From NCBI RefSeq assembly GCF_001625305.1, contig NW_017803102.1, forward strand, positions 129,599 through 193,598: DNA of 64,000 nucleotides, read 5' to 3'. Within the stretch, counting starts at the first letter, position 1; the number at the start of each line of letters is the position of its first letter. Origin of the DNA: Branchiostoma belcheri (lineage: Eukaryota; Chordata; Leptocardii; Amphioxiformes; Branchiostomatidae). A program made the position numbers and the translations under genes. The notes under the pieces were generated by a model that was not told the origin of the DNA, did no database searches, and saw nothing but the letters and a program-made list of their open reading frames with translations. Below are positions 35,114 to 47,658 of the stretch, one piece after another.

Positions 35114-35250
35114 TGTATATGTATATGTATTGTTAAGTTAATTTGTATTTGTATGTGCTAGACAACTGTAAAAAATCAGTTTTATTCAGCATGTTTTTGT
35201 ACAGGCTGCAAGGCTGATTTTTATGAATAAACTGTTGAACTGTTGAACAC
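34795..35250 (+). mobile_element. LINE 3' end with C-terminal peptide and GT microsatellite in its 3' UTR
   Basis: ORF 34795-35010 ends ARTKRLKNSFLHGAIRLYNE plus five residues, in the style of LINE ORF2 C-termini. The 3' UTR contains (GT)n at about 35064-35112 and ends GAATAAACTGTTGAACTGTT with an 8-bp TGTTGAAC tail repeat. Confidence 0.65.
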
Positions 35251-37330
35251 CAAGTAACGCCACCATAAAAAAGAAAGCGTTCCTTGCCAATACTTTTGGT
35301 TGATGGTATTCAATGTTTAAAGCTGAACTTACTGGTGAATATGTTTCAGTTGTAGAACTATACGGACACTTCTTAATGCATTTTTTTGTGAAATATGAAA
35401 ATTTGTTATAGATTTTGTAATATCAATTCTATATTTCCAGGCATCCAAAACTAAAAAAAAGTAAAACTGATCTGCTGAATTATCTCATAAAGAACACACG
35501 CTGACAAGGGATTTGCTGAATTCATGAAATAGTTAAGAAAAAGAGACGTTGACTCATTTCGAATGTAAAAATAAATCAAGACATAGTGGATAGGATTAGT
35601 AAACAAAACGTTTGAGTTACGTCTGTCACTGTTTTATTGCGAATTGTCCATGTTTCCAACCTCATCAGGGGGCAGACAGTTGACACACCATCAGTGTATG
35701 ATGCATCACTCCAGTCCGCCCGGTTTTAAACCGTCAATTAGAGGGTCTCGTGTGGAAGAGGGTCAACTCTTACGTCCCCGTAACTTGGGGATAACGGACC
35801 ATGTCTGTTCCTCCAGGGGCTTATTAGCAGTGCAGGCAGCCCGCAGTGGCTTACCCAAATTGGCGGTTGTTCCACACCGACACCATCATTATCTCAGACG
35901 CACACGGGCCAGGGACTCTGGTTCTATCCTTACGGGATGTTCTTTGTATACATTTCGTTCCTTCCACGCCACAGTGGGTAAGGAGTAAAGCAGGCGAGTG
36001 TGTTAATTTGGTGGCACGAATACCCATCGCTCTCTGGTTGTCTCGCTAGGATCAGAAGCACAATGAGGAGGTCGCTGGATTGAGTTCTTTGGCAATCATA
36101 TGCTCGGTTGTAATTGTTCTAGTATTGCACTTTGCTACAAATTGTAGGTTTTCCCCCGTTGGGCCATGTTCTGTATTGTAAGGAATGACGGGGAATTGAG
36201 ATTAATCGTTACTATGGGCAGTGTTGCAGCATGTTAATAGTTTTGTGCCTTAAGAAGAAATGCCCACCCTTCATGGCGATGTAATTGTTTAGGCAAAACA
36301 TTAGCAATAAATATGAGTTGAATTTGTTGTGAAAACTGGCGTAGCTCTACGAATTGCTATTGAAAATCTTTTAAGCCACCGTGAAAAAAGTTGTTGCAAT
36401 TATGTAAGTGGCACAGAACTTTTAACTGACACGACCAGATGTTAAACAGGTACAGCATTCAGTCTGAAATGCTCAAGAACGTGTTCAGTACTCAGGGTTG
36501 TGCGTATCATGTCGTCATTCACCTCTTTCAAGGCAATGCGCTCAAAACGATAGTACTTAGTCTGACCCTTTTAAAAGCCACAAAGAAGACTTCGAGAAGA
36601 CCTTACACCGGAGGCACCTAAATCTGAGGACGTGCATAGATCAGATAATACATATTGATACTAGACTGTACATGTACAGCGACTAAATCTGGGGTGAGTT
36701 TATGAGGATACCTCCACTGTTGAAAAATTGCACAATTGTGTTCCTCTGACCCCTGGTAGATGGGGACTCTGTGGGATATGTTTGGAATTTCAGGCTGATG
36801 TCTCTTGTCTGATCGTAAGACAGTGTGGAAGAGACGGCAGGGAGTAGACTTTTAAGGCCTGAAGGTCAGTATCTTACCAGAGAACGGGTAGGACTGCCAA
36901 ACGAAGATAGATGTATTCTCAATCCCGACATGACAAAAAGATCTTGCTGAAGATTTCACTGACGCCACTTTGGGCAAATCCCAGCTTTTAAATGGCTTTG
37001 GATTTTACCAATACAAAATATAAGCTTTGGAGAATCCTTAATGGAGGGATATATATACATACATGTATCTATTCATACATCATTTACTGAAGGAAAGACA
37101 GACAAGTTGACAGCGAGTCTCCGATAGTCTCTTCATGATAAATGACAAAACTACCTCGTATGTTGTAAAGTAAAGCTGCCGTGACTGTAAATTGCAGAAG
37201 TAAATCCCAGGGCATCTTTTGACAAGAAGACAAATACATGTATGTCCCCAAGGATCCGTATGAACCGAGCCATTACTAGGAAGGTTATGTTTACGGTCAA
37301 GGCGCAGCGTGTCATCTCTGTTAGTACATT
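35251..37330. other. No recognisable gene
   Basis: Low-repeat DNA. The ORF at 35644-35988 (114 codons, plus) lies in a GC-richer patch but shows no motif, splice context or repeat. No support for a gene. Confidence 0.3.
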
Positions 37331-37331
37331 A

Positions 37332-37630
37332 AAGGCACCCTTGTCTCCTAACGAAAGTCGTTAACTATCTTTCTTAGTGCTTATACCGTCAATTAAGCAG
37401 AAATGAACTCCCACTTATACAGCCCAAATATTCCTAATTTCAATGAGTTCTTTTTCAAACGGTAGGTTTGAATTAGGATTAAGGGCAGCATTAAAAGGCC
37501 ATTGTCTTCTAACAAAAGTCCTTATAAACTATCTTTCTTTATGTTGTTACTATCAGTTAAGCAGAATAGAAGGCCCCCTATCGAGGCAAAAATTTAGTCA
37601 TAATTCTAAGGACTTTTCAAACATTCTAGG
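37332..37630. repeat. Diverged tandem duplication of ~165 bp
   Basis: TAACGAAAGTCGTTAACTAT at about 37350 and TAACAAAAGTCCTTATAAAC at about 37510 begin aligned units that share CTATCTTTCTT, CAATTAAGCAGAA/CAGTTAAGCAGAA and TTTTCAAAC. Confidence 0.6.
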
Positions 37631-37699
37631 CTCTTTTTTTTAGAAAAGTCAAAGACCTCACCATAAGATTAGAACTGAGCTTAAATTCACATGATGTAC

Positions 37700-38390
37700 A
37701 TTAATTTTCGGTAATTGCAAAATTAGGAGGATATGATTCATCAATAGGCTTTCCAGGTATTGCCTATAGCGTTGCCACTAATCACTATAATATATTAACC
37801 TCATGAAAATACCCAATCCAAATGAGTACGATGTTAATTTGACGGCATTAACCTCACTTTACCTCATAGACCCCTCAAAATAAGCTTCTGGATAGATTAC
37901 TTTTTTGTTGTATAGATATTAACGCTGGCGGCTAAACACGTCACATCAACCCAAGGTGATTGTTCTATTGTAATGGTAATAATTGTTAAGCTGTTGTAGA
38001 AGAGAGATAAAAATTTGATATAAAAGGTAGCTTTCTTTCTTTGATATTTTAACAAATAAATAAATCGTATCGCCTTAAGCAGAGGAAAAATAAAGCACAA
38101 CCAGATCTACTTATCTAGCTTTGATGATTGGATGAATTAGTACGTTTTAATAATTCAGCGCGGATGCAAATATATATTGGTATCAATTAAGGAGCAAACG
38201 TTGGTCAAATTCCATCAAAATGATAGAGCCGTGACATATATTTCTAAGGTGTGCAGAAATCTACATATTATGTACATAGATCAGCCTAAAAGATGCCAGC
38301 CCAGGACCCTTGTGTTCAAACCTTTAGTCGCATTTCTAATATCAGTGCCCAGTCTGAATAAAAGACAGAAGGAGGCATCAAACTCAAGAG
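37700..38390. other. AT-rich DNA with no gene seen
   Basis: Contains short ORFs on both strands only (for example 38177-38407) with no motif. Confidence 0.35.
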
Positions 38391-38395
38391 ATGTG

Positions 38396-38493
38396 ATTAT
38401 GAAATAAAGACTAAGCTTTAACTTCTAACACTAACTAGCAAAGTATAAGTTAGTGTTGGAAATTAAAGCTTGCAATGGTCTTTATTTCATAAT
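38396..38493. repeat. 98-bp inverted repeat (hairpin)
   Basis: ATTATGAAATAAAGAC at the left end pairs with GTCTTTATTTCATAAT at the right end, and inside CTAACACTAAC pairs with GTTAGTGTTG. TAAGCTTTAA pairs with TTAAAGCTT. A single imperfect hairpin with a ~13-nt loop; could be a tiny MITE or a structured transcript. Confidence 0.75.
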
Positions 38494-38639
38494 GACTTGT
38501 ACCAACAACTTTCATGCTAAATCAAGAGATGCCAGTTTTTGTGCTGGATTAGTTTTTCGAATTCTTGTTGACATTCAGGTAAGACTGAGAGTACAGATAT
38601 ACTGAGAGACAATTAAGAAAGCCCTATGCTAAAAAAAGC

Positions 38640-38895
38640 TCTGGAATTTTCATTCCTTAGCTCTAAGAGATATAAAGCTCGCAGGGGGAGACACTACATC
38701 AACCTACTCAGCCTAATGAAGGGAGACTTGAAGCGCAGAGGGCTAGGCCCTCCCACAACAGAAAAGAGACTCAAGGAGCTTAGAAAGCTCGCGAGGCAGA
38801 AGGCACGGTGGAAAGAGATGAAGAAAGACTGAAAGCGCCTACAGGACATATCCACACGACTGTAGACGCAGAACACAGTGAATGATGATGATGCT
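38640..38895 (+). mobile_element. LINE C-terminal coding remnant with (ATG)n tail
   Basis: The frame encodes LMKGDLKRRGLGPPTTEKR and ends RWKEMKKD, in the style of LINE C-termini that end just after a basic helix. GAATGATGATGATG follows as a tail. Confidence 0.45.
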
Positions 38896-39317
38896 CGCTG
38901 TTAGTATGTAATTAGAATCTCTCTATCTAATTAATCGTATTATTTTGTTTTTAACGAAGGTGATGAAACGACTAATTGTTCAGAATCTCCAGAGGGATCT
39001 CACATCACGATACGGAAGAGTGGAATAAGGTATTGAACAAGATATGGTACTTTCATTTTCGGCTGTAAAATCTTTTTATGTACTTTTAGGAAGATAATTC
39101 CTACATGTAGCCATTCATCCATCCAATATAACGCATGCTTTAGTATCTACTTCACCTTAATAATAAATGATCATAAAATCTAACAGGCTAATGTCGACAA
39201 CGTATTCCAAAGATACGACCTACAATTCACTTGAGTATGATGCTCTCTTCCCATACATATGGATAGAACTGGGGATCAGTTACCTGATGTTGGACGTGAG
39301 AGGCATGGACCCAATTT

Positions 39318-39709
39318 AGGCCATGTTGATTTGATTACATGGATGACATCCGCGCGCACATGAATTTTCGACCGTTTCCAAAAAACGTTTTCACCCATAC
39401 TGTAAATCGTACAAAACAGTTAACAGTTGCAAGATGAGCAAAAATATACCGTAAGTTAAAAAAAAAACAAATGATGGAAAACAATACCAATGTCGTAGAA
39501 TGCCAAAATCAAACAAACAAAAAAGAAAGACAAAAATGTAAAGAAATGAATTTGAAGAGCAGATTATTCGCTATACCATACTCTGTGCCATTTGTTCAAC
39601 CTTCATGACCACGTGGATTTCATCATGAAAGCAACTTTTTTTTCGCACGCTCGCATCAGTTTTGGGGTTCCCAGAGGATGTCATCCATATAATCAAATCG
39701 ACAAGGCCT
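39318..39709. mobile_element. AGGCC-ended MITE, subfamily A, copy 4
   Basis: AGGCCATGTTGATTTGATTA at the left, ATAATCAAATCGACAAGGCC plus T at the right; interior in the orientation of copy 2. Confidence 0.8.
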
Positions 39710-39939
39710 TACAACCAAAGTGGTTTGGCAGAAAGACTTGTTCTTCTGTTGCAGCCAGTCTGGTATTGAATTGCGTCCCATGTACGAGTGTGACCTTGAT
39801 AAATGGATTCCTTTAGTTTGAATTCCAGCCGTCACCAGCTGATAACGATAGTTCGTGCGGCATGTGATGTATGGTGGTGTACTTGGGTAGCTTTTCATGT
39901 GCTACATCTTGCTCTGCTTGATTAATTTAACTGTCGTCA

Positions 39940-40510
39940 TCGTGACACCCCGTGCAGTATGACGCACACGGAAAACGTGGATGTGGACGGAAGATAGGCA
40001 AAAACTAGAAAGGTAAACCAACACTAGTTACCATGGTGACAGACGTCTAGTTCAGGTTACTAGTATTGACACCCCGTGCAGTATGACGCACACGGAAAAC
40101 GTGGATGTGGACGAAAGATGGTCAAACACATGAAAGGTAACCCAACACTAGTTACCATGGTGACAGACGTCTGGTTCAGGTCATTAAATCAATTCAGTTC
40201 ATTGACCTTATTAGTTTGGAGAAGAAGAAGAAACAGAGCAAAAACAATGTTTTCTTTGAAGGTGGATGTGGACGGAAGATAGGCAGACACTAGAAATGTA
40301 AACCAACACTAGTTACCATGGTGACAGACGTGTGGTTCAGGTTATTGACACCCCGTGCAGTATGGCGCACACGGAAAACGTGGATGTGGACGGAAGATAG
40401 GCAAACACTAGAAAGGTATCCCAAAACTAGTTACCATGGTGACAGATGTCTGGTTCAGGTCATTGACTTTATTGGTTTGGAGAATTAGAAGAAGAAAAAC
40501 AGAGCAAAAA
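39940..40510. repeat. Four tandem units of a dispersed repeat
   Basis: GACACCCCGTGCAGTATG starts units at about 39941, 40069 and 40346, with a partial one near 40260. Units share AACGTGGATGTGGACG and AGTTACCATGGTGACAGA. Two of them add the GAAGAAGAAG/AGCAAAAA segment also found near 12080 and 61200. Confidence 0.8.
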
Positions 40511-41407
40511 GATGGCAGTACGAGAGGTTTAAAAGCAGATCAATGCCAAATATTACAATGATGCCGTGAACCTCTTGATTGTGTATCTTCGAGGACAACC
40601 GGGGGGTTAATCCCGCAGGAGACAGTTAACTGGAGGCAGAAAGAAGCATTGACAAAAAGACAAGAACTCAAAGACAGTGAGGGAATACAGCAAACAGTTT
40701 AAAAGAAAGGGTGAACTCTATGATGAATATGGAGAGGACAAGCCCCGAAGAAAAGAATGAAGACTGACCATGAGTGATATGGAGTATATTATTAAGTCAG
40801 AACATTTCTACTGCTACCCGTACAATCCATACTGTCCCTCCCACGACACCTCAGACGGTAGAAGTGGAACGGTAAAGTAAGTAAGTATCCCTACAATCCC
40901 TTGACAGACACTCCATGATGCACAAACATGGATATCTTCCAAGTTCAGGCCTAACTTATTAACGCGAACACACTTTACTGCAATACTCAACAAGCCGAGG
41001 AAAAGTGCTTGTCCTTGAGGATTTGATTGAATCTTGCGAAACCAGGCAGGGCAATTAGTACCACAAAGGGTTTACGGTTTGAGTGTACTTTCTTGAAGCA
41101 TGTTGTTAATAGTAGTCCATTACCAAGCAGTACTGCAAAGGCAAATGGCTGCCCTGCAAGTAGGACTTTCGTGTGCATAAATGCCATGCCGTTTGATAAC
41201 ATATATTTATGCTAAAAATAAAAGGGAAATGGATTCAACGAAGACTACTTCCCAGAAGTACCCATGTGTTTTACATATCCTCGGAGGCTGTCATTCATGG
41301 TCCAGTCATACATATCAGATTCAGACATACAGATTGAAAGGGTCAGAGACCGCTATGGTCCGTAGATGCATACCAATGTTCCCTCTAGCAAAACACTGCA
41401 AGTTGAT

Positions 41408-42315
41408 ACAAATCTAGATTCGTGAGTCGAAGTCATCTTGCATTAAGATATATTTAATAGTATGTGATGATAAAAATAACATGATAGGGGTTTGATCTAC
41501 CAAAATGTCTAAAGCTATGACAAAAGTTTATGTTGGTCTAATTTGTCTACGTCAGCTATTTTTAAAATTGGTTTGATACAAATCTAGTTCAATTCGCGAG
41601 TCGAAATAATCTTGCAACAATTAAATGTATCTAATTATATGTGATGATAAAGATAGTATGGTGTGGATTTGATGTACCAAAATAAGTAACTATGACAAAA
41701 CTTTGACAAAAATTGAGTTCCAATTCATTCACGTCAGCTAGTTAGAATTAGTTTGAACGGTGGTTCGGTTAGGGTGAGAAATGATTTTGCAACAATAAAA
41801 TGTATCTGATTATATGTAATGATAAAGATAGTATGGTGGGAAAAATAAATAGCAATGACAATACTTGTGAATTGAGTTCCAATTTATCTATGTCAGCTAG
41901 TTAAAAGTAGCTTGATTGGTGGTTAGGTTAGGGAGAGAAATGATTTTGCAACAATAAAATGTGTCTAATTACATATGATGATAAAGATAGGATGATGGAG
42001 ATTTGATGTACGAAAATAAATAGCTATGACAAAACTTTGACAAAAATTTAGTTTCAATTTATTTTTGTCAGCTAGTTAGAATTAGTTTGAATTTTGGTTC
42101 GGTTAGGGTGAGACATGATTGTGCAACAATAAAATGTACCTAATTATATTAAATGATAAAGATAGGATGATGGAGATTTGATGTACGAAAATAAATAGCT
42201 ATGACAAAACTTTGACAAAAATTGAGTTCCAATGTATTTACGTCAGCTAGTTAGAATTAGTTTGAACGGTGGTTCGGTTAGGGTGAGAAATGATTTTGCA
42301 ACGATTCCCAATGTC
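41408..42315. repeat. ~170-bp tandem repeat, about five units
   Basis: GTCAGCTA marks lie near 41552, 41730, 41892, 42067 and 42242. Units share TGATGATAAAGATAG, ATGACAAAACTTTGACAAAA and GGTTAGGGTGAGA. Confidence 0.85.
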
Positions 42316-42568
42316 ATTCCGCCCCCCAAATTATCATTAGAGCGAATACGGAGATACCTCAGGGATAACGGAGGTGGTACAGTGGTCATTCCCGGAGCCA
42401 TTAGTGCGAATTAGACAGTAAGACGAACGGTCACTGAGGTGGCTTTTATTAGATTGAATCGCGTTGACGAGTGATAAAAAAGCCATCTCCCTCGAGCGCG
42501 ATCTCAATGCAAAAGCGGGGATAAATAGGAAACCGGTTCCAACAGGTTTTCCCATGGGTGGGACACGT

Positions 42569-42784
42569 CTCTACAGGAATAGAGAGATCCGGGCCACGAG
42601 ATTAGGCCACAGCAAGTAATTTTTATGGATGACATCATTAATTTTCGGCTAATTTTGGGGGAAAAAACAAGAAATTTTGTTGCCTTCTGACAGTGGTCAA
42701 CATGCCGTGAATGGGCAAAGATGTCTGTTGCCGTGCCGGAAGGTGGGTGGCAGATAACTATGAAGATGAGGAGACAAGAAAAGG
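42569..42784. mobile_element. Partial AGGCC-ended MITE (subfamily B) duplicated with 5' flank
   Basis: A 28-bp flank starting CTCTACAGGAATAGAGAGAT followed by the first ~180 bp of a subfamily-B MITE is present here and again from 42785, 216 bp downstream, where the element is complete. Confidence 0.75.
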
Positions 42785-42829
42785 CTCTACAGGAATAGAG
42801 AGATCCGGGCCAAAAGATAAGGCCACAGC

Positions 42830-43235
42830 AAGTAATTTTTATGGATGACATCGGTTGTTATTACGGTTAAAAGACAAGGCATTAATTTTCGCCTGATTTG
42901 GGGAAAAAAAGAGAAATTTTGTTGCCAACATGCCGAAATGGGCAAAATGTCTGTTGCCATGCCGGAAGGTGGATGGCAGATAACTATGAAGATGAGGAGA
43001 CAAGAAAAGGCTCTGATTTAATGTTTTGTTTCTTACTTTGATGCAGTGATATGTGATGCTGGCTGTGTATATGTGATGTTCCCACTGAATGAAAAGCATT
43101 TGTCAAAAGTCAAAATTTTAAAATGCAGGAACCTTGATTTTTTCGGCCCGCCTTGTTTTTTTTGTTTTTGCCCCGCTCGCATTAGGTTTGGAGAATGCGG
43201 AGGATGCCATCCATAAAATGTACTCGCTGTGGCCA
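42830..43235. mobile_element. AGGCC-ended MITE, subfamily B, full length
   Basis: Left end AGGCCACAGCAAGTAATTTT; right end ATGTACTCGCTGTGGCC. About 406 bp with the same interior as 4221-4615. Confidence 0.75.
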
Positions 43236-43239
43236 CGGG

Positions 43240-44700
43240 ATAACACACGGAGTTAAACGACTCCGAGGAGACGCCTCTCATAGACCATTTCTAAGTCTTT
43301 AAGCCACCAAAGACGAAATGTTACGGCACTGAAGCTAGGCTAATGTCGGGATTACCGAAAGTGGGTTAAACCTAATGCTGCATTCTGGCTCTAGTGCCTG
43401 GCAGGTAAAGTACAGGTAATTCTGAGACATTTGTACATGTCTACCAAACAGCCCTACGAACATAGGGTTGCCCATTAATGCTTACCCGTAAGAACAAATG
43501 AGGCCTTGAAATATATGTGATATACAGCCGCCATTTGCAACTGGCCGTTATAACCAACAAACTGATGGTTTCATGGCCCTACCCTAAATCTATGTACGTG
43601 AGTAAACAGTCCGCCGCTTTGTTATACTTAATGGCTATTCCTCTCAATACGGTTTCCTATGTAAATTTGATAGCGGATGTCAATGGTGCTGTACAGCGAT
43701 ATCATTCATAGAACATGGACATTAAAATGTATGGAGGACTGGTCAAGAAACATGTTGTTTAAGTGTTCAGCAATGTACATCTTCATCGTGTTAAGGCATT
43801 CATTTATTTATTCTACTAACCTCAAGGTCCTGGAGATGCCTTTCGCTTATGCATTGCTATTTCGCTTTGGCTTGGCTAGAATGAACAGAGCAGACCATGT
43901 CCGAAGGTAAACAAATGCATTTGCTTTGCAAATGTTACTTCTCTAGTTCCTCTAGTTTTTCTTGGTTCGTGGCATTCAATTACGAAAAATTAGCCAGGAA
44001 AGTTTGGCACAAACCCAGCCGAGTCCAGAGATTATACTTTACAACACGGCGCCAATGTCTGGTTCACCTTCACCTTTGGCAAGTCCTGTTGTTGGCAAGT
44101 CTACTCAGACGGCCTGCCGCCCAAAGACCTGTCAATGGGAGATGTCTATCTCCAGTGATTGGTAACTACCACCGGGCGCGCTTACGTTAACAAATCTGTG
44201 GCCGCGTTATTTTTGCAAACGGGATTTGTCATATGTTTTATCTTTCTGAACGCACACGCCCTGGTGGGCCGGATCTTAATACAGATCGTTATCACTGACT
44301 TTTCATGTCAACGAAGCAGGTGATGACCGCCATGTTGGTGTCTCTATTTGAATTTTAATGAGTCGTAGCACTGACGTTTTCGTTAATCGACCATGTTTGA
44401 ACATTATCATAAAAGTTCATCTGTGTTGGTAGTAATCATAGTAAAATGTTGAACTTGAATTCCAACGTCTCGTGTGAGCACGTTCACGTGTCTGTAACCG
44501 TAACTCTCGCGAGACCACATTGTGAAGTGATTGGCCATTAATCATCCTGATGTAGGCGACAGTGGTCGTTGAAAATTTGATCTCTGTGTAACCCTTGTGT
44601 TGAAATAGGGTCCAACATTTTACTTTGTTTAAACATTCTTCCAGAATTTCCTATGTTAACTGTAGGCATTCAATAGTGATTGTTTAATAGAATGTTCTCA
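43240..44700. other. No recognisable gene; short dispersed repeat at 43880-43945
   Basis: Short ORFs only. The stretch ATGCATTTGCTTTGCAAATG with AACAGAGCAGA upstream recurs at 61333-61400. A 26-bp fragment near 44409 matches the Penelope end at 6786. Confidence 0.4.
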
Positions 44701-44710
44701 TCGATGTTGT

Positions 44711-45230
44711 TACGTGAAAAAGTTTATAGAAGTCTTCCATACGTTTAATTTGTTACTTCGCAGCGCTTTTGATTGTACCAACATGCCTGGGAAGGGAGGA
44801 CACTGCTGTAAATGATGACTAACCTAGCTACCTAATTCTACTGGCAAAATGGAACAGTTAGATACAGCATTTGGAGTAACGGTGAAAAAAAGTTTAAAGA
44901 AGTCATATATACTTTTAATATGTTCCTTGGCAGCGCTTTTGATTGTACCAACATGCCTGGGAAGAGACGACAATGTTGTAAATGATGGCTAACGTGGCTA
45001 CCTAACTCTGGCGGCAAAACGGACCAGTTGGATACAGCATTTGGAGTAACGGTGAAAAACATTTACAGAAGTCATAAATACTTCTAATATGTTCCTTACC
45101 AGCGCTTTTGATTGTACCAACATGCCTGGGAAGAGAGGACACTGTTGCAATTGATGGCTAAAATGCCTACCTAACTCTGGCGGCAAAACGGACCAGTTAG
45201 ATACAGCATTTGGAGTAACGGTGTAGACAG
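44711..45230. repeat. ~170-bp tandem repeat, three units
   Basis: CAGCGCTTTTGATTGTACCA recurs at about 44761, 44931 and 45100. Units share AGATACAGCATTTGGAGTAA. Confidence 0.9.
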
Positions 45231-45499
45231 ACGTCCATGCCCTCTCTCCCTGCCTAAGTATAGTCATTCACCGCCAATTTACGTCGCATCGCCCCAGTTC
45301 CGCTCCCATCTCTCCCAGCATAAATTGCATCCTAAAACGTTACAGACTAACAGCACGGAAGGTTTATCCACGGTGACTGTCCATTAGGACACTGGGAGAA
45401 CAGCTAACCGTGTCCATTGCAAATGCAGTGGGGACCTGCTTGTTCCCATTCTTTCTTTTTTGTTTACTTCACAGGTCACCACAAAACAAGGCTCATGGG

Positions 45500-45720
45500 A
45501 GCCATTAAAATGTTTTGGGTTACTGTACAGCCAGTGTGGACAGATGTTTGTGGAACTTAGACTTGAAAAGTTTAAGGAAACAATCACGGGGTAGCTTATT
45601 CCAAAGTGATGTTGTTCTGGGAAAGAAGCTTTCAGCGTGGAACTTCATCCTAAGAGGTGGTGAATGGAGGAAGGAAGGGTCTTTTCTGAAGTTTTGGTGA
45701 GATATATAAAGGCTTACATG
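45500..45720 (-). mobile_element. LINE C-terminal coding remnant
   Basis: The minus strand encodes FFPRTTSLWNKLPRDCFLKL then FKSKFHKHLSTL, the typical LWNxLP end of a LINE ORF2. An in-frame stop lies upstream, so inactive. Confidence 0.6.
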
Positions 45721-46065
45721 AAGCCATCTGCGGTATTGAAGATTTGACCATCAATGAAAAGATACTTGCATATGTGGGACGTAGAATATCGTAACATTAT
45801 CACCAGCATGTATATGTGATTCATACCACGATCAAATAAGAGGGCTTTTCGCAACTGAGAAAAAAAATACCCCTTTTCTTTGTCTTATTCTGAAGTTTTG
45901 GTAAGATATGATATGAAGGTCTACATGAAGCCATCTGCTGTATTGAAGATTTGACAGTCAAAGAACAAATAACTGCATTTGTATGACGTAAACTGCCGTA
46001 GAATGAAGTTTGGAGTATGTATAATTCATACCACGATCAAATAAGAATGATACTCGCAGCTAAGA
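45690..46065. repeat. Tandem duplication of ~195 bp overlapping the LINE remnant
   Basis: TCTGAAGTTTTGGT...CATGAAGCCATCTGC...ATTCATACCACGATCAAATA occurs at about 45669-45845 and 45890-46045. Confidence 0.7.
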
Positions 46066-46544
46066 AAAACAAAGACCCCGAATGGACGCCAGCAGATACC
46101 GGCTTCCAGACACCTCTGACCCCCCTACAGTGCGCGTCAGAAACTTTGGTCAAATAACCTAATAAAGACCAGTAGAATGTTGGATTAAATTCTCAGTGTA
46201 CACCGCATCCTGTCGTCAGTACCAAAACCTATTTATTTGTAACAACCCCGTATTCCATAGGATATCTTTTACATAAAAGACAACTTCATTTGCTTATATT
46301 TAGGCTATATTACACGTGGTATTCTTTGACAATGCATTTAAAAATGCATCTTCTTGACGGAAGTAATCGTTTATACACTTCACAAAGAAGAGTTACACAG
46401 TCGCATTCTGCAGAATGTTGGAGGCTGGAATTAAAAGATACACCTAACAACCATAAGATCACCCCATAGAAATGTTTTCATCATTACAACGTTTATCGTA
46501 AAGCATTTATACCAACATCTGAACCAAAACCATATTCGGCACCC

Positions 46545-46950
46545 AGGCCTCGAAATTAAATTTTTTTCCTATTGTCCCAGCACTGGCCCAGAAATAAATT
46601 TCTATTGTCCCAGCACTGTCCCAAAAATACATTTCTGTTGTCCCAGAACTGTCCCAAAAATAAATTTCAATTGTCCCGAAGTGAAGGTTAACTATCCCAA
46701 CCTGTTTTTCAGGAAGTGAACTTGAAATCAGCTTTATTTTGCTTACGTTCTGACTTCCATGCACGCTATAATTGCAGAGTAAACGGGAAATTTTGGATAG
46801 CTTTTTCCGGAGCCAAACGAAAGAAGGGCTGACATTGCGATGTTGATGATTTTTCTATTGTCCCCAAAATGTCCCGTATTGTCTTTTTGGTTGTCCCAGC
46901 TTAAATTTTAGTGGTCACTGGCCATCGGGACACCGTTAATTTCGAGCCCT
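46545..46950. mobile_element. hAT-like MITE with imperfect 8-bp TSD
   Basis: Ends AGGCCTCGAAATTAAA and TTAATTTCGAGCCCT are inverted repeats. Flanks CGGCACCC (46537-46544) and GGGCACCT (46951-46958) agree at 6 of 8 positions. Near the left end ATTGTCCCAGCACTG-type units are repeated four times. Confidence 0.7.
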
Positions 46951-46959
46951 GGGCACCTA

Positions 46960-47650
46960 CTCATTCATTCATCGAATTACGTGGTTATACACCCTGGTAT
47001 TTTGAAAGATTATTGCCTTTGTATGTACTAACGTTGCTTGAACGTGATTTTTTTAAAAAAACGTAACTTCTTCCACGTTAAGATTTGCCATGCTTTAGAA
47101 ATGTTTCTCTCGATTAATTATAACAGATAAGTTTGGCGTCGACATGAGACTCATGTATAAATGTGCAGTATATACTAAATCGAAAACAAATCCTTGAAGT
47201 GTACGTTTTGGATCTATCATTTTCAGCCAGATTGCCTTTTTATATACAGGTCAATAGAGTGAACTTTCCGTCTTTGTTTTGGCCAAGTTGATATCATACA
47301 ACAATATTTTTATAATAAGGCAATCTTTCAGTCATAAAATTCGCACAACTGTATAACTTACAGGTCATTTACAAAGTGAATATTAATTACATTTAGTTTC
47401 TGTCACTAATACGGGCGACACTTCCATTTGTTTTACAAACACCAAAAACATCATGACAATGCTTTGTACACGCAAATCAACTTCTAATCTTTCAAATCAC
47501 TGCTAGGTACATCCCTCCAAAAGAACTGTTCCTGCGAGCATGTCAGGTAGGCTCTTGGGTTGACATGACGACCACAGCTTAGAAAGATGTTGTTGTTGTG
47601 TTCTCTTGTCTAAATAACAATTGCTTAGCAACACGACAAAGTAGAAAGAC
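46960..47650. other. AT-rich DNA 3' of the receptor gene; no gene seen
   Basis: Expected to include the 3' UTR and downstream region of the minus-strand receptor gene. No further ORF of interest. Confidence 0.4.
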
Positions 47651-47652
47651 TG

Positions 47653-47658
47653 TTTATT
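47653..47658 (-). promoter_or_regulatory. AATAAA polyadenylation hexamer overlapping the stop codon of the receptor gene
   Basis: On the minus strand the end of the gene reads ATATAATAAACAG, so an AATAAA hexamer starts within the in-frame stop region. If used, the transcript would have almost no 3' UTR, which would be unusual for this family; a more distal signal may be used instead. Confidence 0.3.

Noticed and set aside
35644-35988. 114-codon GC-richer ORF as a gene
   Set aside because: No motif, splice sites or homologous family recognised.
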